The notes under the pieces were generated by a model. That model was not told the origin of the DNA and did no database searches. It saw nothing but the letters and a program-made list of their open reading frames with translations. From positions 1-64,000 of the forward strand of contig JARFNK010000029.1 in assembly GCA_029167225.1 (NCBI GenBank): a stretch of 64,000 bases of DNA, given 5' to 3'. Made by a program: the position numbers and the translations under genes. This document shows, piece by piece, positions 35,880 through 44,216 of this stretch. Numbering within the stretch: position 1 is the first letter of the stretch; every line of letters begins with the position of its first letter. The stretch is from Sphingobium arseniciresistens (GTDB taxonomy: Bacteria; Pseudomonadota; Alphaproteobacteria; Sphingomonadales; Sphingomonadaceae).

Positions 35880-36935
35880 TTACTTCAGGCCGCTGGCGTC
35901 GAGGACGGCAAGCGACTTGACCGTTTCCGCGCTGGCCTTGCGCACCGCGTCGGGCGAAGCGACCATGCCGCGCTTGGTCAGCGGGCCGTTCGGCTCCCAG
36001 TCGCGGACATATTGCTCCAGATAGGCCTTCAGGCCCGGAATGGCGGCGATATGCGCCTTCTTCACATAGAGGTAGAGCGGACGGGCGCCGGGATATTTGC
36101 CGGTGGAGACATTGTCGTAGGTCGCCTCGACGCCGTTCAGCGCGATGTCGTTCAGCGTGTCCTTGTTCTCTTCCAGGAAGCTGAAGCCGAAAATGCCCAC
36201 CGCGTTCGGGTTGGCGGCCAGCTTCTTGACGATCAGATTGTCGTTCTCGCCGGAGTCCACATATTTGCCGTCTTCGCGGATGCGGGTGCAGGCCGCCTTG
36301 TAGGCGTCCTCGTCCTTCTCCTTCAGGGCCTTCATCGCCGGATCGCTCTGGCAGCCCTTTTCGAGGATCAGCTCGGCGAGCGAGTCGCGCGTGCCGCTGG
36401 TCGAGGGCGGGCCGAAGACGGAGATCGGAATGGCGGGCAGGCTGGCGTCGACATCCTTCCACGTCTGCGCCGTGTTCGGGCCCTTGCCGAACGGGTTGGC
36501 GGCCAGCGCCTTGTAGACCAGCTCGGGCGTCAGCTTCATGCCGGGGCCCTTGTTCGATTCGGCAAAGGCAAGGCCGTCGACGCCGACCTGGATCTCGACG
36601 ATCTCCTTCACGCCATTGGCCTGGCACTGCTCGAACTCGGATTTCTTGATCCGGCGCGAGGCGTTCTCGATGTCGGGATGCTGCGCGCCCACGCCGGCGC
36701 AGAACAGCTTCATGCCGCCGCCGGTGCCGGTCGATTCGATGATCGGCGACTTCATGCCGGGATTGTTGATGACGAACTGCTCGGCGACCGCGGTGGAGAA
36801 GGGATAGACCGTCGAGGAGCCGACCGCGCGGATCTGGTCCCGTGCCGAATCGCCGCCGGCCTTGTCCTGGCACGCGCCGAGCGAAAGGGCGGCAACGGCC
36901 AGCGCCGATGCCGAGAAAAGAGCCGTTTTCTTCAC
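35880..36935 (-). CDS. pstS: Phosphate-binding protein PstS
   Basis: 351 residues from a GTG start at 36935, chosen because GGAGG lies six bases upstream and a signal peptide follows immediately (KKTALFSASALAVAALSLGAC). The LGAC end is a lipobox, so the protein may be lipid-anchored in the periplasm. Phosphate-binding loops: RAVGSSTVYPFSTAVAEQF, ESTGTGGGMKLFC and GPPSTSGTRDSLAE. It delivers phosphate to PstCAB. Another 37 codons upstream are open but run through the Pho box and are rejected as coding. Confidence 0.95.
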   Translation of the reverse strand: MKKTALFSASALAVAALSLGACQDKAGGDSARDQIRAVGSSTVYPFSTAVAEQFVINNPGMKSPIIESTGTGGGMKLFCAGVGAQHPDIENASRRIKKSEFEQCQANGVKEIVEIQVGVDGLAFAESNKGPGMKLTPELVYKALAANPFGKGPNTAQTWKDVDASLPAIPISVFGPPSTSGTRDSLAELILEKGCQSDPAMKALKEKDEDAYKAACTRIREDGKYVDSGENDNLIVKKLAANPNAVGIFGFSFLEENKDTLNDIALNGVEATYDNVSTGKYPGARPLYLYVKKAHIAAIPGLKAYLEQYVRDWEPNGPLTKRGMVASPDAVRKASAETVKSLAVLDASGLK

Positions 36936-37014
36936 CTGAACCTCCAAGCTGTCGCGCCGATGACATCGGCTGGCGACCGTTTCGCTAGCGGCCCTAGCCG
37001 CTGATGATCGCCCC

Positions 37015-37047
37015 ATTGTGACAGTTAGGTTGCAGTTTGATGACAAT
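37015..37047 (-). promoter_or_regulatory. Pho box with three half-sites upstream of pstS
   Basis: On the minus strand three PhoB-type half-sites follow each other at exactly 11-base intervals: TGTCATCAAAC, TGCAACCTAAC, TGTCACAAT. This period and the TGTCA(T/C) core match the PhoB direct-repeat rule. The site ends about 80 bases before the pstS start, leaving room for a -10 region and leader. Confidence 0.8.
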
Positions 37048-37088
37048 GCCCCCGAGCGGGCATGATCCTTAATGATAATGTTGCAAAA

Positions 37089-38324
37089 TCAGTCATTTGC
37101 AACCGGCAACAATATCGTGATGGTGGTGCCGCGGCCCATGATGCTGGCGATGTCCAGCCGGCCGCGATGACGCTCCACCACATGTTTCACGATGGCGAGG
37201 CCAAGCCCGGTGCCGCCCATTGCCCGGCTGCGCCCGGAATCGACGCGGTAGAAGCGCTCGGTCAGGCGGGGCAGGTGGTCGGGCGCGATCCCTTCGCCCT
37301 CGTCCGCGACGGTCAGCTTCATCATGCCGGGCGATCCGGGGGTCAGGCCGACCGTGATGGGGGTACCGGCGCGCGCATATTTCACCGCATTGCCGATCAG
37401 GTTGTGCAGCACCTGCGAAAGCTGGGCGCGGTCGCCGCGCACCGGCTGCACATCGGCATTGATGGTCGCGACAACATCGCGCCCGCGCTCGCCGCCGCTC
37501 TGGCGGAAGACGTCCACGACCTCGGCGATGACGGCGGAGAGATCGACCTCCGTGTCGGGCGCGCGATATTTCTCCGCCTCGATGCGGGAGAGGGACATGA
37601 GGTCGTCCACCAGCACCTGCATCCGTCGCGCCTCGCCCTCCATGATCTTGAGGAAGCGCGCGCGGGTTTCCTTGTCGGCGCCTGCGACCGGATCGGTCAG
37701 CGTCTCGATGAAACCCAGGATCGCGGCCAGCGGGGTGCGCAGCTCGTGGCTCGCATTGGCGACGAAATCGACCCGCATCCGCTCGGCCGCATAGCTGCCG
37801 GAACGGTCGATCAGATGGACGATGCGGCGCGGCTCGCCGCGGGCCGTGTCAGAAAGCGGCGCAACATGCATTTCCCAGCGCTGGTCGCGGCTGCCAAGGC
37901 CGACAAGGCTGATCGTCATCGGCTCCACCAGCGGCGCCGAACTCGCCAGCTGCTCGGCGGCGGCCGGATGGCGGATGGCGATGCGGACATCCTCGTTCAC
38001 GATATGCGCGCCGAGCAGGCGCAGCGCCGGCCGGTTGGCCCGCGCCACCTTGCCCCGCGCGATCACGATCAGCGGTTCGGAAATCCCCTCCAGCAACAGT
38101 TCGAAGCCGGGATCGTCCAGAAGGTCGGGCGGATCCATCGGCTCGTCCGCGGCCCCCGGCGCGGCGGGCGGCGGCCGGTCCCACAGGATGAACATCGCGA
38201 GCAGCCCGGCGGCACCGGACACCAGCAGCGTCTCGATATTGCCGTTGAACAGCAGGGTGGCCAGCGCGCCGGCCAGTATCACCGTCACGGCGACCAGCAT
38301 CTGGACCGACATCCCCCGCGTCAT
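37089..38324 (-). CDS. phoR: Phosphate regulon sensor histidine kinase PhoR
   Basis: 411 residues. Two N-terminal membrane helices (MLVAVTVILAGALATLLF and LLVSGAAGLLAMFIL) with almost no periplasmic loop, as in PhoR; a PAS region (LLEGISEPLIVIARGKVARANRPALRLLG, quoted by its ends); the H-box NASHELRTPLAAILGF; N-box NLIGNAVKYA; and DEGEGIAP plus GGTGLGLAIVKH for ATP. It phosphorylates PhoB when PstSCAB-PhoU report low phosphate. Start at ATG 38324 (AGGA six bases upstream) is preferred to GTG 38342. It is upstream of the Pho box, so transcribed from its own promoter and possibly reading through into pstS. Confidence 0.93.
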   Translation of the reverse strand: MTRGMSVQMLVAVTVILAGALATLLFNGNIETLLVSGAAGLLAMFILWDRPPPAAPGAADEPMDPPDLLDDPGFELLLEGISEPLIVIARGKVARANRPALRLLGAHIVNEDVRIAIRHPAAAEQLASSAPLVEPMTISLVGLGSRDQRWEMHVAPLSDTARGEPRRIVHLIDRSGSYAAERMRVDFVANASHELRTPLAAILGFIETLTDPVAGADKETRARFLKIMEGEARRMQVLVDDLMSLSRIEAEKYRAPDTEVDLSAVIAEVVDVFRQSGGERGRDVVATINADVQPVRGDRAQLSQVLHNLIGNAVKYARAGTPITVGLTPGSPGMMKLTVADEGEGIAPDHLPRLTERFYRVDSGRSRAMGGTGLGLAIVKHVVERHRGRLDIASIMGRGTTITILLPVAND

Positions 38325-38459
38325 CGGCGTTCCTGCTCCCACTTATTCATGGTTACTGCTCTGGATTCTTTCACATGGAGTTGCGATGGCTAGCCTGAGC
38401 GAACCCATATGCCAATGCAGCGATGACAATTTGGCGTCGTTTACGCTTGATCAGGGAAA

Positions 38460-38921
38460 ATGACGGATAACAGGCGCATGAGCGACGACAAGGATCAGCA
38501 GGCGCCCGCGCAGGGCACGTCACACGGCCCGTCAAACGAGGGACTGGGCAACATGCTGGTGCCCTCGCGCCGGCAGTTGCTGATGGGCGGCGCGGTGGCG
38601 GCCTCGGCGATCGTGTCCATCCGCCCGGCGCTGGCGAGCACGGCCGCATCGGTGCTGAACTGCCAGATCCCCGTGCCTGACCCGGCCCGGTCGGGCAATT
38701 ATGTCGCGCCGGACGGATCGCTGGTCCCCGCCGGGACGGACGGCGCCTTTCCGGCCGCGGGCCGCGCCTTCAAGGGAGAGGACGTCAAGGCGGCGCTGAA
38801 CGGGCGCTCGCTGCCGGGCACCAGCTATGAGCAGAACCAGGCCTATCTCAATTATATCCGCCGCCTGCAGTCGGGGACGAGCGGCTTCACCTGCTATGCC
38901 TCGCTGCAGATGCCGCGATAG
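38460..38921 (+). CDS. Tat-signal protein of the HPr-rel-A cluster, unknown function
   Basis: 153 residues. A 36-residue hydrophilic N-terminal stretch precedes a twin-arginine signal: SRRQLL at 36-41, hydrophobic core GGAVAASAIVSI, and a likely cleavage after RPALA near residue 59. The mature part of ~95 residues has two cysteines, Cys68 in LNCQI and Cys145 in FTCYAS, and ends SLQMPR. No domain is recognised. The first gene of a four-gene cluster, it lies 55 bases before the PqqD-like gene, so it is the natural candidate for the substrate or peptide handled by that system. An alternative start is ATG 38478. Confidence 0.7.
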   Translation: MTDNRRMSDDKDQQAPAQGTSHGPSNEGLGNMLVPSRRQLLMGGAVAASAIVSIRPALASTAASVLNCQIPVPDPARSGNYVAPDGSLVPAGTDGAFPAAGRAFKGEDVKAALNGRSLPGTSYEQNQAYLNYIRRLQSGTSGFTCYASLQMPR

Positions 38922-38976
38922 GATCGCTGACCGGGCCATCGCGTTTTTTTAAGGGATTTGCGGCATAAGGCCGCGG

Positions 38977-39273
38977 ATGAGCGCCATCACCCAAGACCCG
39001 ATCCGCTATGCCGCCTGTCCGGGCAGCGACATGGTCGTGCGCCCACTTGATGCGCTGACCCTGATCTATCATCATCCCTCCGGTCAGACCCATATGGTGG
39101 TGAGTCCCGTGCCGGAGATCATGGACGCGCTTTCTGACGGACCCGCGACCGTGGGAGAGGTGGTTTCACGGCTGGAGGTGGCGTTTGATCTTGGCGCTGC
39201 CAATGAGGCCGCACCCGCCATTGCCGCGCATCTGGAAGAACTGGTCGCGCTCGGATTGGTCGCACGCGCATGA
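38977..39273 (+). CDS. PqqD-like protein of the HPr-rel-A system
   Basis: 98 residues with the PqqD/RRE fold pattern: DMVVRPLDALTLIYHHPSG (beta strands), then a helical C-terminal half ending LEELVALGLVARA, the typical PqqD-family last helix. PqqD-like domains bind leader peptides in RiPP pathways. NCBI families describe an HPr-rel-A-associated PqqD protein in exactly this neighbourhood; I assign it on motif and context. Its TGA overlaps the ATG of the kinase gene (ATGA). Confidence 0.85.
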   Translation: MSAITQDPIRYAACPGSDMVVRPLDALTLIYHHPSGQTHMVVSPVPEIMDALSDGPATVGEVVSRLEVAFDLGAANEAAPAIAAHLEELVALGLVARA

Positions 39274-40133
39274 TGTACGCGATTTCCCTGCGCATCGGCC
39301 CGGCCTGTTTCCGGGTGGGATCGGCATGGGGCGGGCCGATCGACCAGTTGAGCGCATTATATCGCGATTATCCCGCGCCGCTCGCCGGCATCGCGGACTT
39401 CACCGTGCGGCTGGAGCCGGTGAAGCCATGGCGCCGCTGGATCAGGCCGTCGGTGTTCATCACCGGCGACCATGGCCTTGCCGATGCCGCGCCGATGAGC
39501 CTGTGCCATGGCCTGCTGGCCGCTGAAATGGGCATGAACCTGCAGATGGCGCTGGGCTGGCGGCGGCATGTGCTGCTCCATGCCTCCTGCGTCGAGCGCG
39601 ATGGCCGGGCGCTGGTGATGACGGGCGAATCCGGCTCCGGCAAATCGACCCTTGCAGCGATGCTGGGAGAGCGTGGCTGGCGGCTGATGGGCGACGAGTT
39701 CACGCTGCTCGATCCCGTGACGGGGCAGGTGTTCGCCTTTCCGCGCCTCGTTTCGCTCAAGAACGGCGCGATCGAGGTGATGGAGGGGGAAGTGCTCGAC
39801 GGCCGCTTCGGCCCGTTGATGCGGCAGACGCCAAAGGGCGACATCCGCCACCTGCGCCCCCGCGCCGACGCCATCCGGCGCATGGACGAAGGGGCGGTGC
39901 CGGCGCTGCTGCTCTATCCGCGCTATGGCCATGAGGCTGATCGTCGCCCGGTGGGGCCATCCGAAACCTTCATGCGCCTCACGCAGGCATCGACTAACTA
40001 TGTCGCCATGGGCGAGGCGGGGTTCATGGCCTTGTCGCGCTTCTCTAGCGACGTGCCGGCCTGCGCCATCGACTTTCCCAGCGGCGAGGCTGCGGTCGAG
40101 ATGGTGGAACAGCTGTGGGAGCAACTGGCATGA
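39270..40133 (+). CDS. HprK-related kinase A
   Basis: 287 residues. The kinase core begins VLLHASCVERDGRALVMTGESGSGKST (quoted parts): the Walker A loop GESGSGKST is at 119-127, followed by RGWRLMGDEFTLLD with the acidic pair Asp142/Glu143, as in HPr kinase/phosphorylase. The N-terminal ~100 residues are unlike HprK. There is no HPr or PTS gene in the window. HprK-related kinases occur in lasso-peptide and other peptide-modification clusters as well as in this HPr-rel-A system, whose target is unknown. Both ends overlap their neighbours by ATGA, so strict co-translation is expected. Confidence 0.88.
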   Translation: MMYAISLRIGPACFRVGSAWGGPIDQLSALYRDYPAPLAGIADFTVRLEPVKPWRRWIRPSVFITGDHGLADAAPMSLCHGLLAAEMGMNLQMALGWRRHVLLHASCVERDGRALVMTGESGSGKSTLAAMLGERGWRLMGDEFTLLDPVTGQVFAFPRLVSLKNGAIEVMEGEVLDGRFGPLMRQTPKGDIRHLRPRADAIRRMDEGAVPALLLYPRYGHEADRRPVGPSETFMRLTQASTNYVAMGEAGFMALSRFSSDVPACAIDFPSGEAAVEMVEQLWEQLA

Positions 40134-41119
40134 ATGCGAAGCTGCTGGCCCGCGCCCTGCGTGATCCGGGCAGCACCTGCGGCCTCAGCGGCGAGCAGTG
40201 GAACGCGCTCATTGCCATGGCGCGGGGAGAGCGGCTGATCGGCACGCTCGCCATGCGGCTGCAGAACTGGGCGATGCCCGATCGTGTCGCGGCGATCCTG
40301 TCCGACGCCCGGCTCGATGCCGCGCGCGAGCGGCAGCAGGCCCTGTGGGAGGCGGATCGGGCGCACGCCGCACTGGCGCCGCTGGGCATCCCGGTCGTCC
40401 TGCTCAAGGGCACGGCCTATGTCGCGGCAGACCTGAAGGCGGGGGAGGGGCGCTTCATCGGCGATCTCGACATCCTCGTGTCGCGCGAGAAGATCGAGGC
40501 GGTCGAGCAGGCGCTGCTCGGCGCGGGATGGGAATGGGTGAAGTCCGATCCCTATGACGACCTCTATTATCGCCGCTGGATGCATGAACTGCCGCCGATG
40601 ATCCATAGCGCGCGGGACCGGATGATCGACGTGCATCACACCATCCTGCCGCTCACCGCCCGGCAGACGCCGGACGCGGCCGCGATGATCGCCGATGCCG
40701 TGGCCCTGCCCGGCGGGCTCTATGTGCTGTCGCCCGAGGACCGGGTCTGCCACGCCGTCGCGCATCTGCTGGCCGATGGCGACATGTCGGGTGGGATGCG
40801 GAACCTGTGGGACATCCGGTGTCTGCTGGAGGAGATATCGGATCGCCCGGCATTGATGGCTCGGGCGGCGCGGCATGGCCTTGCGCCCTTCGTTGCCCGT
40901 GCGATCCGGCTGGCGGATGCGCTCTATGGCGGCGCGCAGGTCAAGCGGCGGGACAAGCTCTATGTCCGGCACCTGCTGGCGCGCAATCAATGGGGGCAGG
41001 AGATCGGCAGGTCGCTGCGCTTTGCCTTTTTCGTGCGGTCGCACTGGCTGCGGATGCCGCCGAAGATGCTGGCGCGGCACCTGTTCACCAAATGGCGCAA
41101 GGGGCATCGGCCCGCCTGA
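40130..41119 (+). CDS. Nucleotidyltransferase family protein of the HPr-rel-A system
   Basis: 329 residues. The NTP_transf_5-type motif is visible: LGIPVVLLKGTAYVAADLKAG, then GRFIGDLDILVSREKIEAVEQAL with the catalytic-type DLD, then MIDVHHTILPL. These proteins have a polymerase-beta-like nucleotidyltransferase core and a helical C-terminal half; none has a proven substrate. In lasso-peptide gene clusters a similar nucleotidyltransferase accompanies an HprK-like kinase. It ends the operon and overlaps the kinase stop by ATGA. Confidence 0.85.
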   Translation: MNAKLLARALRDPGSTCGLSGEQWNALIAMARGERLIGTLAMRLQNWAMPDRVAAILSDARLDAARERQQALWEADRAHAALAPLGIPVVLLKGTAYVAADLKAGEGRFIGDLDILVSREKIEAVEQALLGAGWEWVKSDPYDDLYYRRWMHELPPMIHSARDRMIDVHHTILPLTARQTPDAAAMIADAVALPGGLYVLSPEDRVCHAVAHLLADGDMSGGMRNLWDIRCLLEEISDRPALMARAARHGLAPFVARAIRLADALYGGAQVKRRDKLYVRHLLARNQWGQEIGRSLRFAFFVRSHWLRMPPKMLARHLFTKWRKGHRPA

Positions 41120-41180
41120 AGAATGTGGCCGGCCTGAATGTGCTTCGGCCTGAATGTGGCCAGGCCCGAAGGCGGCAGGC

Positions 41181-41831
41181 TTATCCCTGCGGCGGTGTCG
41201 TCTCGCCGATCTCGTCGCTGTCGATCGTCTGGCCGACATTCATCCCGTGTCGCATCAGCATCGGGATGTTCGACGCGGCAAAGATGAAGGACACGATAGT
41301 CACGCCCCACACCTTCACGGCCAGCCATGTGTCGAAGCTGAGCGACGCGCGCATCGCTTCGTTGGCGATGGCCATGGCGACGAAGAACCACGCCCAGTTG
41401 CGCGACAGCTTCAGCCAGCCTTCCTCCGACAGCCCGTCATAGGCGGCCTGCAGCAGATATTTGAGCAGCGCCTTGCGGCGGATGAGCCCGGCGAACAGCA
41501 TCATCGCGAAGAAGATGTAGATGATCGTCGGCTTGATCTGGATGAAGCGCTGGTCGCGGAAATAGATGGTGAGCGATCCGAAGAAGAGGATCAGCACGGC
41601 CGAGAGCCACAGCATCGGCGACACGCGCTTCAGCTTGATGAGCGAGATGATGACGGCGATGGCGATCGCGGCCATGAAGGCGGCGGTGCCGACGACCATG
41701 GCGCTGATCGGGTTGCCCGCGCCCATGAAGTGGCCGGCGAACTTGTAGGTCAGGAAGAAGACCAGCAGCGGCCCGAAATCGAGAGCAAGGCTGAGCGTGC
41801 CGCCATGCTGCGGGGCCTTGGTTTCAGCCAT
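41181..41831 (-). CDS. Inner-membrane septation protein A family (YciB/IspZ)
   Basis: 216 residues with about six membrane helices. Family segments: LALDFGPLLVFFLTYKF, GLIRRKALLKYLLQAAYDGLSEEGW (quoted in part) and the NWAWFFVAMAIANE helix. IspZ/YciB is involved in cell-envelope and septum synthesis, with direct activity unknown. Start ATG 41831 is preferred; the frame's extension to 41987 is Arg/Ser-rich and passes through a repeat element. It lies downstream of ftsY on the same strand with the degenerate repeat between. Confidence 0.93.
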   Translation of the reverse strand: MAETKAPQHGGTLSLALDFGPLLVFFLTYKFAGHFMGAGNPISAMVVGTAAFMAAIAIAVIISLIKLKRVSPMLWLSAVLILFFGSLTIYFRDQRFIQIKPTIIYIFFAMMLFAGLIRRKALLKYLLQAAYDGLSEEGWLKLSRNWAWFFVAMAIANEAMRASLSFDTWLAVKVWGVTIVSFIFAASNIPMLMRHGMNVGQTIDSDEIGETTPPQG

Positions 41832-41852
41832 AAATAACGATCCTAGCTGACG

Positions 41853-41957
41853 TGCGTTCGCCCTGTTGGAACGCGGCAGGCGACACGTTCCAATGTCGAA
41901 GGGCTCTCCTTCCTTTCGGAAGGGAAGAACGGGGCGTCGACAGGCTCGGCCCGAACG
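41853..41957. repeat. Degenerate sphingomonad repeat with a nested hairpin, copy C
   Basis: Left arm starts GCGTTCGCCCTG and continues TGTCGAAGGGCT after an interruption; right arm GTCGACAGGCTCGG ends CCGAACGG near 41957. Where copies A and B have AGCT, this copy has TTGGAACG, 12 bases, CGTTCCAA (41866-41893), itself a perfect 8-bp hairpin. Confidence 0.6.
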
Positions 41958-41983
41958 GTGAAGAGAGCCATGCGCCGATATCA

Positions 41984-42916
41984 TCACCGCGCATAAGCGG
42001 CTCCCGCGATGGCGCGTGCCATGTCCTCGGCATCGAAGGGGCGCAGGTCCTCGATCTTCTCGCCCACGCCGATGGCATGGATGGGCAGGCGGTATTTCTC
42101 CGCTGCCGCGACCAGCACGCCGCCGCGCGCGGTGCCGTCCAGCTTGGTCATGACCAGCCCCGTCACCTGCGCGACTTCCTTGAACACCTCGATCTGCGAG
42201 AGGGCGTTCTGGCCGGTGGTCGCGTCCAGCACCAGCACGACGTCGTGCGGCGCCGCCGGGTTCAGGCGGCCGAGCACGCGGCGGATCTTCGCCAGTTCCT
42301 CCATCAGCTCGGTCTTGTTCTGCAGCCGGCCGGCGGTATCGACGATCAGCACGTCGATGCCGGTCGCAGTTGCCTGCTTCACCGCCTCGTAGACGATGCC
42401 GGCCGCGTCGCCGCCTTCCTTGCCGGAAACGATGGGGATGTCCAGCCGCTCGGCCCAGACCTTGAGCTGGCCGATGGCGGCCGCGCGGAAGGTGTCGCCC
42501 GCCGCCAGCATCACGCCATAATCCTGCTCCAGGAACAGGTTGGCCAGCTTGGCGATGGTCGTCGTCTTGCCGGAGCCGTTGACGCCGATCACCAGGATTA
42601 CCTGCGGGCGCGGAAACGCCTCGATCTCCAGCGGCTTGGCGACGGGCGCCAGCGTCTTGGTGATTTCCTCCGCGATGATCTCGCGCAGATAGTCCTCGGT
42701 CAGTTCCTTGTTGAACCGCCCCTCGGCCAGCCGCTCGCGCACGCGCGCCGCCATCGCCGGGCCAAGGTCGCTGACGATCAGCGCTTCCTCGATCTCGTCC
42801 AGCGTCTGGTCGTCCAGCGCGGCCTTGGTGAACAGGCCGGTGAGGTTGTCGCCAAGGCGATCGGACGTGCGCTTGAGGCCGCCGAACAGGCGGTCGCGCC
42901 AGCTTGTCTCGCTCAT
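41984..42916 (-). CDS. ftsY: Signal recognition particle receptor FtsY
   Basis: 310 residues: an N-terminal helical bundle (LKRTSDRLGDNLTGLFTKAALD) and the SRP GTPase G domain with G1 GVNGSGKTT (111-119), DTFRAAA, DTAGRLQNK and TKLDGTARGG. The acidic A domain found in E. coli FtsY is absent, as is usual in alphaproteobacteria. It docks SRP-ribosome complexes at the inner membrane and pairs with Ffh encoded at 49.2 kb. Last gene of the dapF-mtaB-ftsY operon, 13 bases after mtaB. Confidence 0.97.
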   Translation of the reverse strand: MSETSWRDRLFGGLKRTSDRLGDNLTGLFTKAALDDQTLDEIEEALIVSDLGPAMAARVRERLAEGRFNKELTEDYLREIIAEEITKTLAPVAKPLEIEAFPRPQVILVIGVNGSGKTTTIAKLANLFLEQDYGVMLAAGDTFRAAAIGQLKVWAERLDIPIVSGKEGGDAAGIVYEAVKQATATGIDVLIVDTAGRLQNKTELMEELAKIRRVLGRLNPAAPHDVVLVLDATTGQNALSQIEVFKEVAQVTGLVMTKLDGTARGGVLVAAAEKYRLPIHAIGVGEKIEDLRPFDAEDMARAIAGAAYAR

Positions 42917-42929
42917 TTCGTGAATCTCG

Positions 42930-44216
42930 TCATCGGCCCGCCTCTTGCGCGATCAGCACGCCATTCTCAAGCGCCGCGATGCGCCGGGTCACGATTTCGC
43001 CGGGCTGGGCGCTGTCGGGCAGGGCGACGGGGGCGAAGTTTTCCGCATGGCCGGCGCGTCCGCTGCGCTCCACCAATATCCGCTGCTGCGTGCCGACAAG
43101 CCCCGCGAGCCATGCCTCGCGCCGTATCGCGCAGGCCGCGCGCAGCCGCGCCGCCCGGTCCTTTATGGCACCGTGGGCGACCTGGGGCATCCGCGCGGCC
43201 GGCGTGCCGGGGCGCGGCGAATAGGGGAAGATATGGCCGTGGACGACGTCGCAGGCCTCGACCAGGTGCAGGCTGCCCGCGAACATCGCCTCCGTCTCTG
43301 TCGGGAAGCCGGCGATGATGTCGGCGCCGATGGCGATCTCCGGCCGCGCCGCCTTCAATCGCTCGACGAGCCTGATCGCGTCGGCGGCGCTGTGGCGGCG
43401 CTTCATCCGCTTGAGGATCATGTCGTCGCCCGCCTGCAGCGAGAGGTGAAGGTGCGGCATCAGCCGCGCGTCGCCGGTCACGATCTCGATCAGCCGGTCG
43501 TCCATCTCCACGCTGTCGACCGAGGAGAGGCGCAGGCGCTGCAGCCCCGGCACATGGGTCAATATGCGCTCGACCAGCGTGCCCAGCGACTGTTCGCCGG
43601 GCAGGTCAGCGCCATAGCTGGTGGCGTCCACCCCGGTCAGCACGACCTCGCCATAGCCCTGGTCCACCATCTCCCGCACCGCGCGCACCACCTCGCCGGC
43701 GGGCACGGAGCGGCTGTTGCCGCGGCCGAGCGGGATGATGCAGAAGGTGCAGCGATGGTCGCAGCCATTCTGCACCTCGATAAAGGCGCGGACGCGGTCG
43801 GCAAAACCGCTGGCCAGATGCGGCGCGGTGTCGCGCACGGCCATGATGTCGGACACGTTGATGCGCTCGCCGGTTGCAAGGCCAGGGCGCGCGAAGGATG
43901 CGGCATCCAGCTTTTCCCGGTTGCCCAGCACCTGCGCCACTTCGGGCATGGCCGCGAACATGGCAGGATCGGTCTGCGCGGCGCAGCCGGTGACGACGAT
44001 GCGCGCCTCCGGCCGGGCGCGATGGGCGCGGCGGATCGCCTGTCGCGTCTGCCGCACCGCCTCCATGGTGACGGCGCAGCTGTTGACGATGATGAGGTCG
44101 TCGCGGTCCTGCGCCAAGGTCCGCATCGTCTCGCTCTCGGCAATGTTGAGGCGGCAGCCCAGCGTGATCAGTTCCGGCCCGGAAGCCTGAACCCTGCTGC
44201 CACGCACGCTCGTCAT
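42930..44216 (-). CDS. mtaB: tRNA (N6-L-threonylcarbamoyladenosine(37)-C2)-methylthiotransferase MtaB
   Basis: 428 residues. Three cysteines of the N-terminal auxiliary cluster (Cys21 in LGCRLN, Cys47 in NSCAVT, Cys78 in TGCAAQ) and the radical-SAM triad Cys152-X3-Cys156-X2-Cys159 (CDHRCTFC). Downstream are HLHLSLQAGDDMILKRMKRRH and IGADIIAGFPTET, standard for MiaB/MtaB enzymes, with a TRAM-like C-terminus. It methylthiolates t6A37 of ANN-decoding tRNAs. Start at 44216 overlaps the dapF stop by ATGA; the longer open frame to 44672 is an antisense/shadow segment inside dapF and is not coding. Confidence 0.95.
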   Translation of the reverse strand: MTSVRGSRVQASGPELITLGCRLNIAESETMRTLAQDRDDLIIVNSCAVTMEAVRQTRQAIRRAHRARPEARIVVTGCAAQTDPAMFAAMPEVAQVLGNREKLDAASFARPGLATGERINVSDIMAVRDTAPHLASGFADRVRAFIEVQNGCDHRCTFCIIPLGRGNSRSVPAGEVVRAVREMVDQGYGEVVLTGVDATSYGADLPGEQSLGTLVERILTHVPGLQRLRLSSVDSVEMDDRLIEIVTGDARLMPHLHLSLQAGDDMILKRMKRRHSAADAIRLVERLKAARPEIAIGADIIAGFPTETEAMFAGSLHLVEACDVVHGHIFPYSPRPGTPAARMPQVAHGAIKDRAARLRAACAIRREAWLAGLVGTQQRILVERSGRAGHAENFAPVALPDSAQPGEIVTRRIAALENGVLIAQEAGR

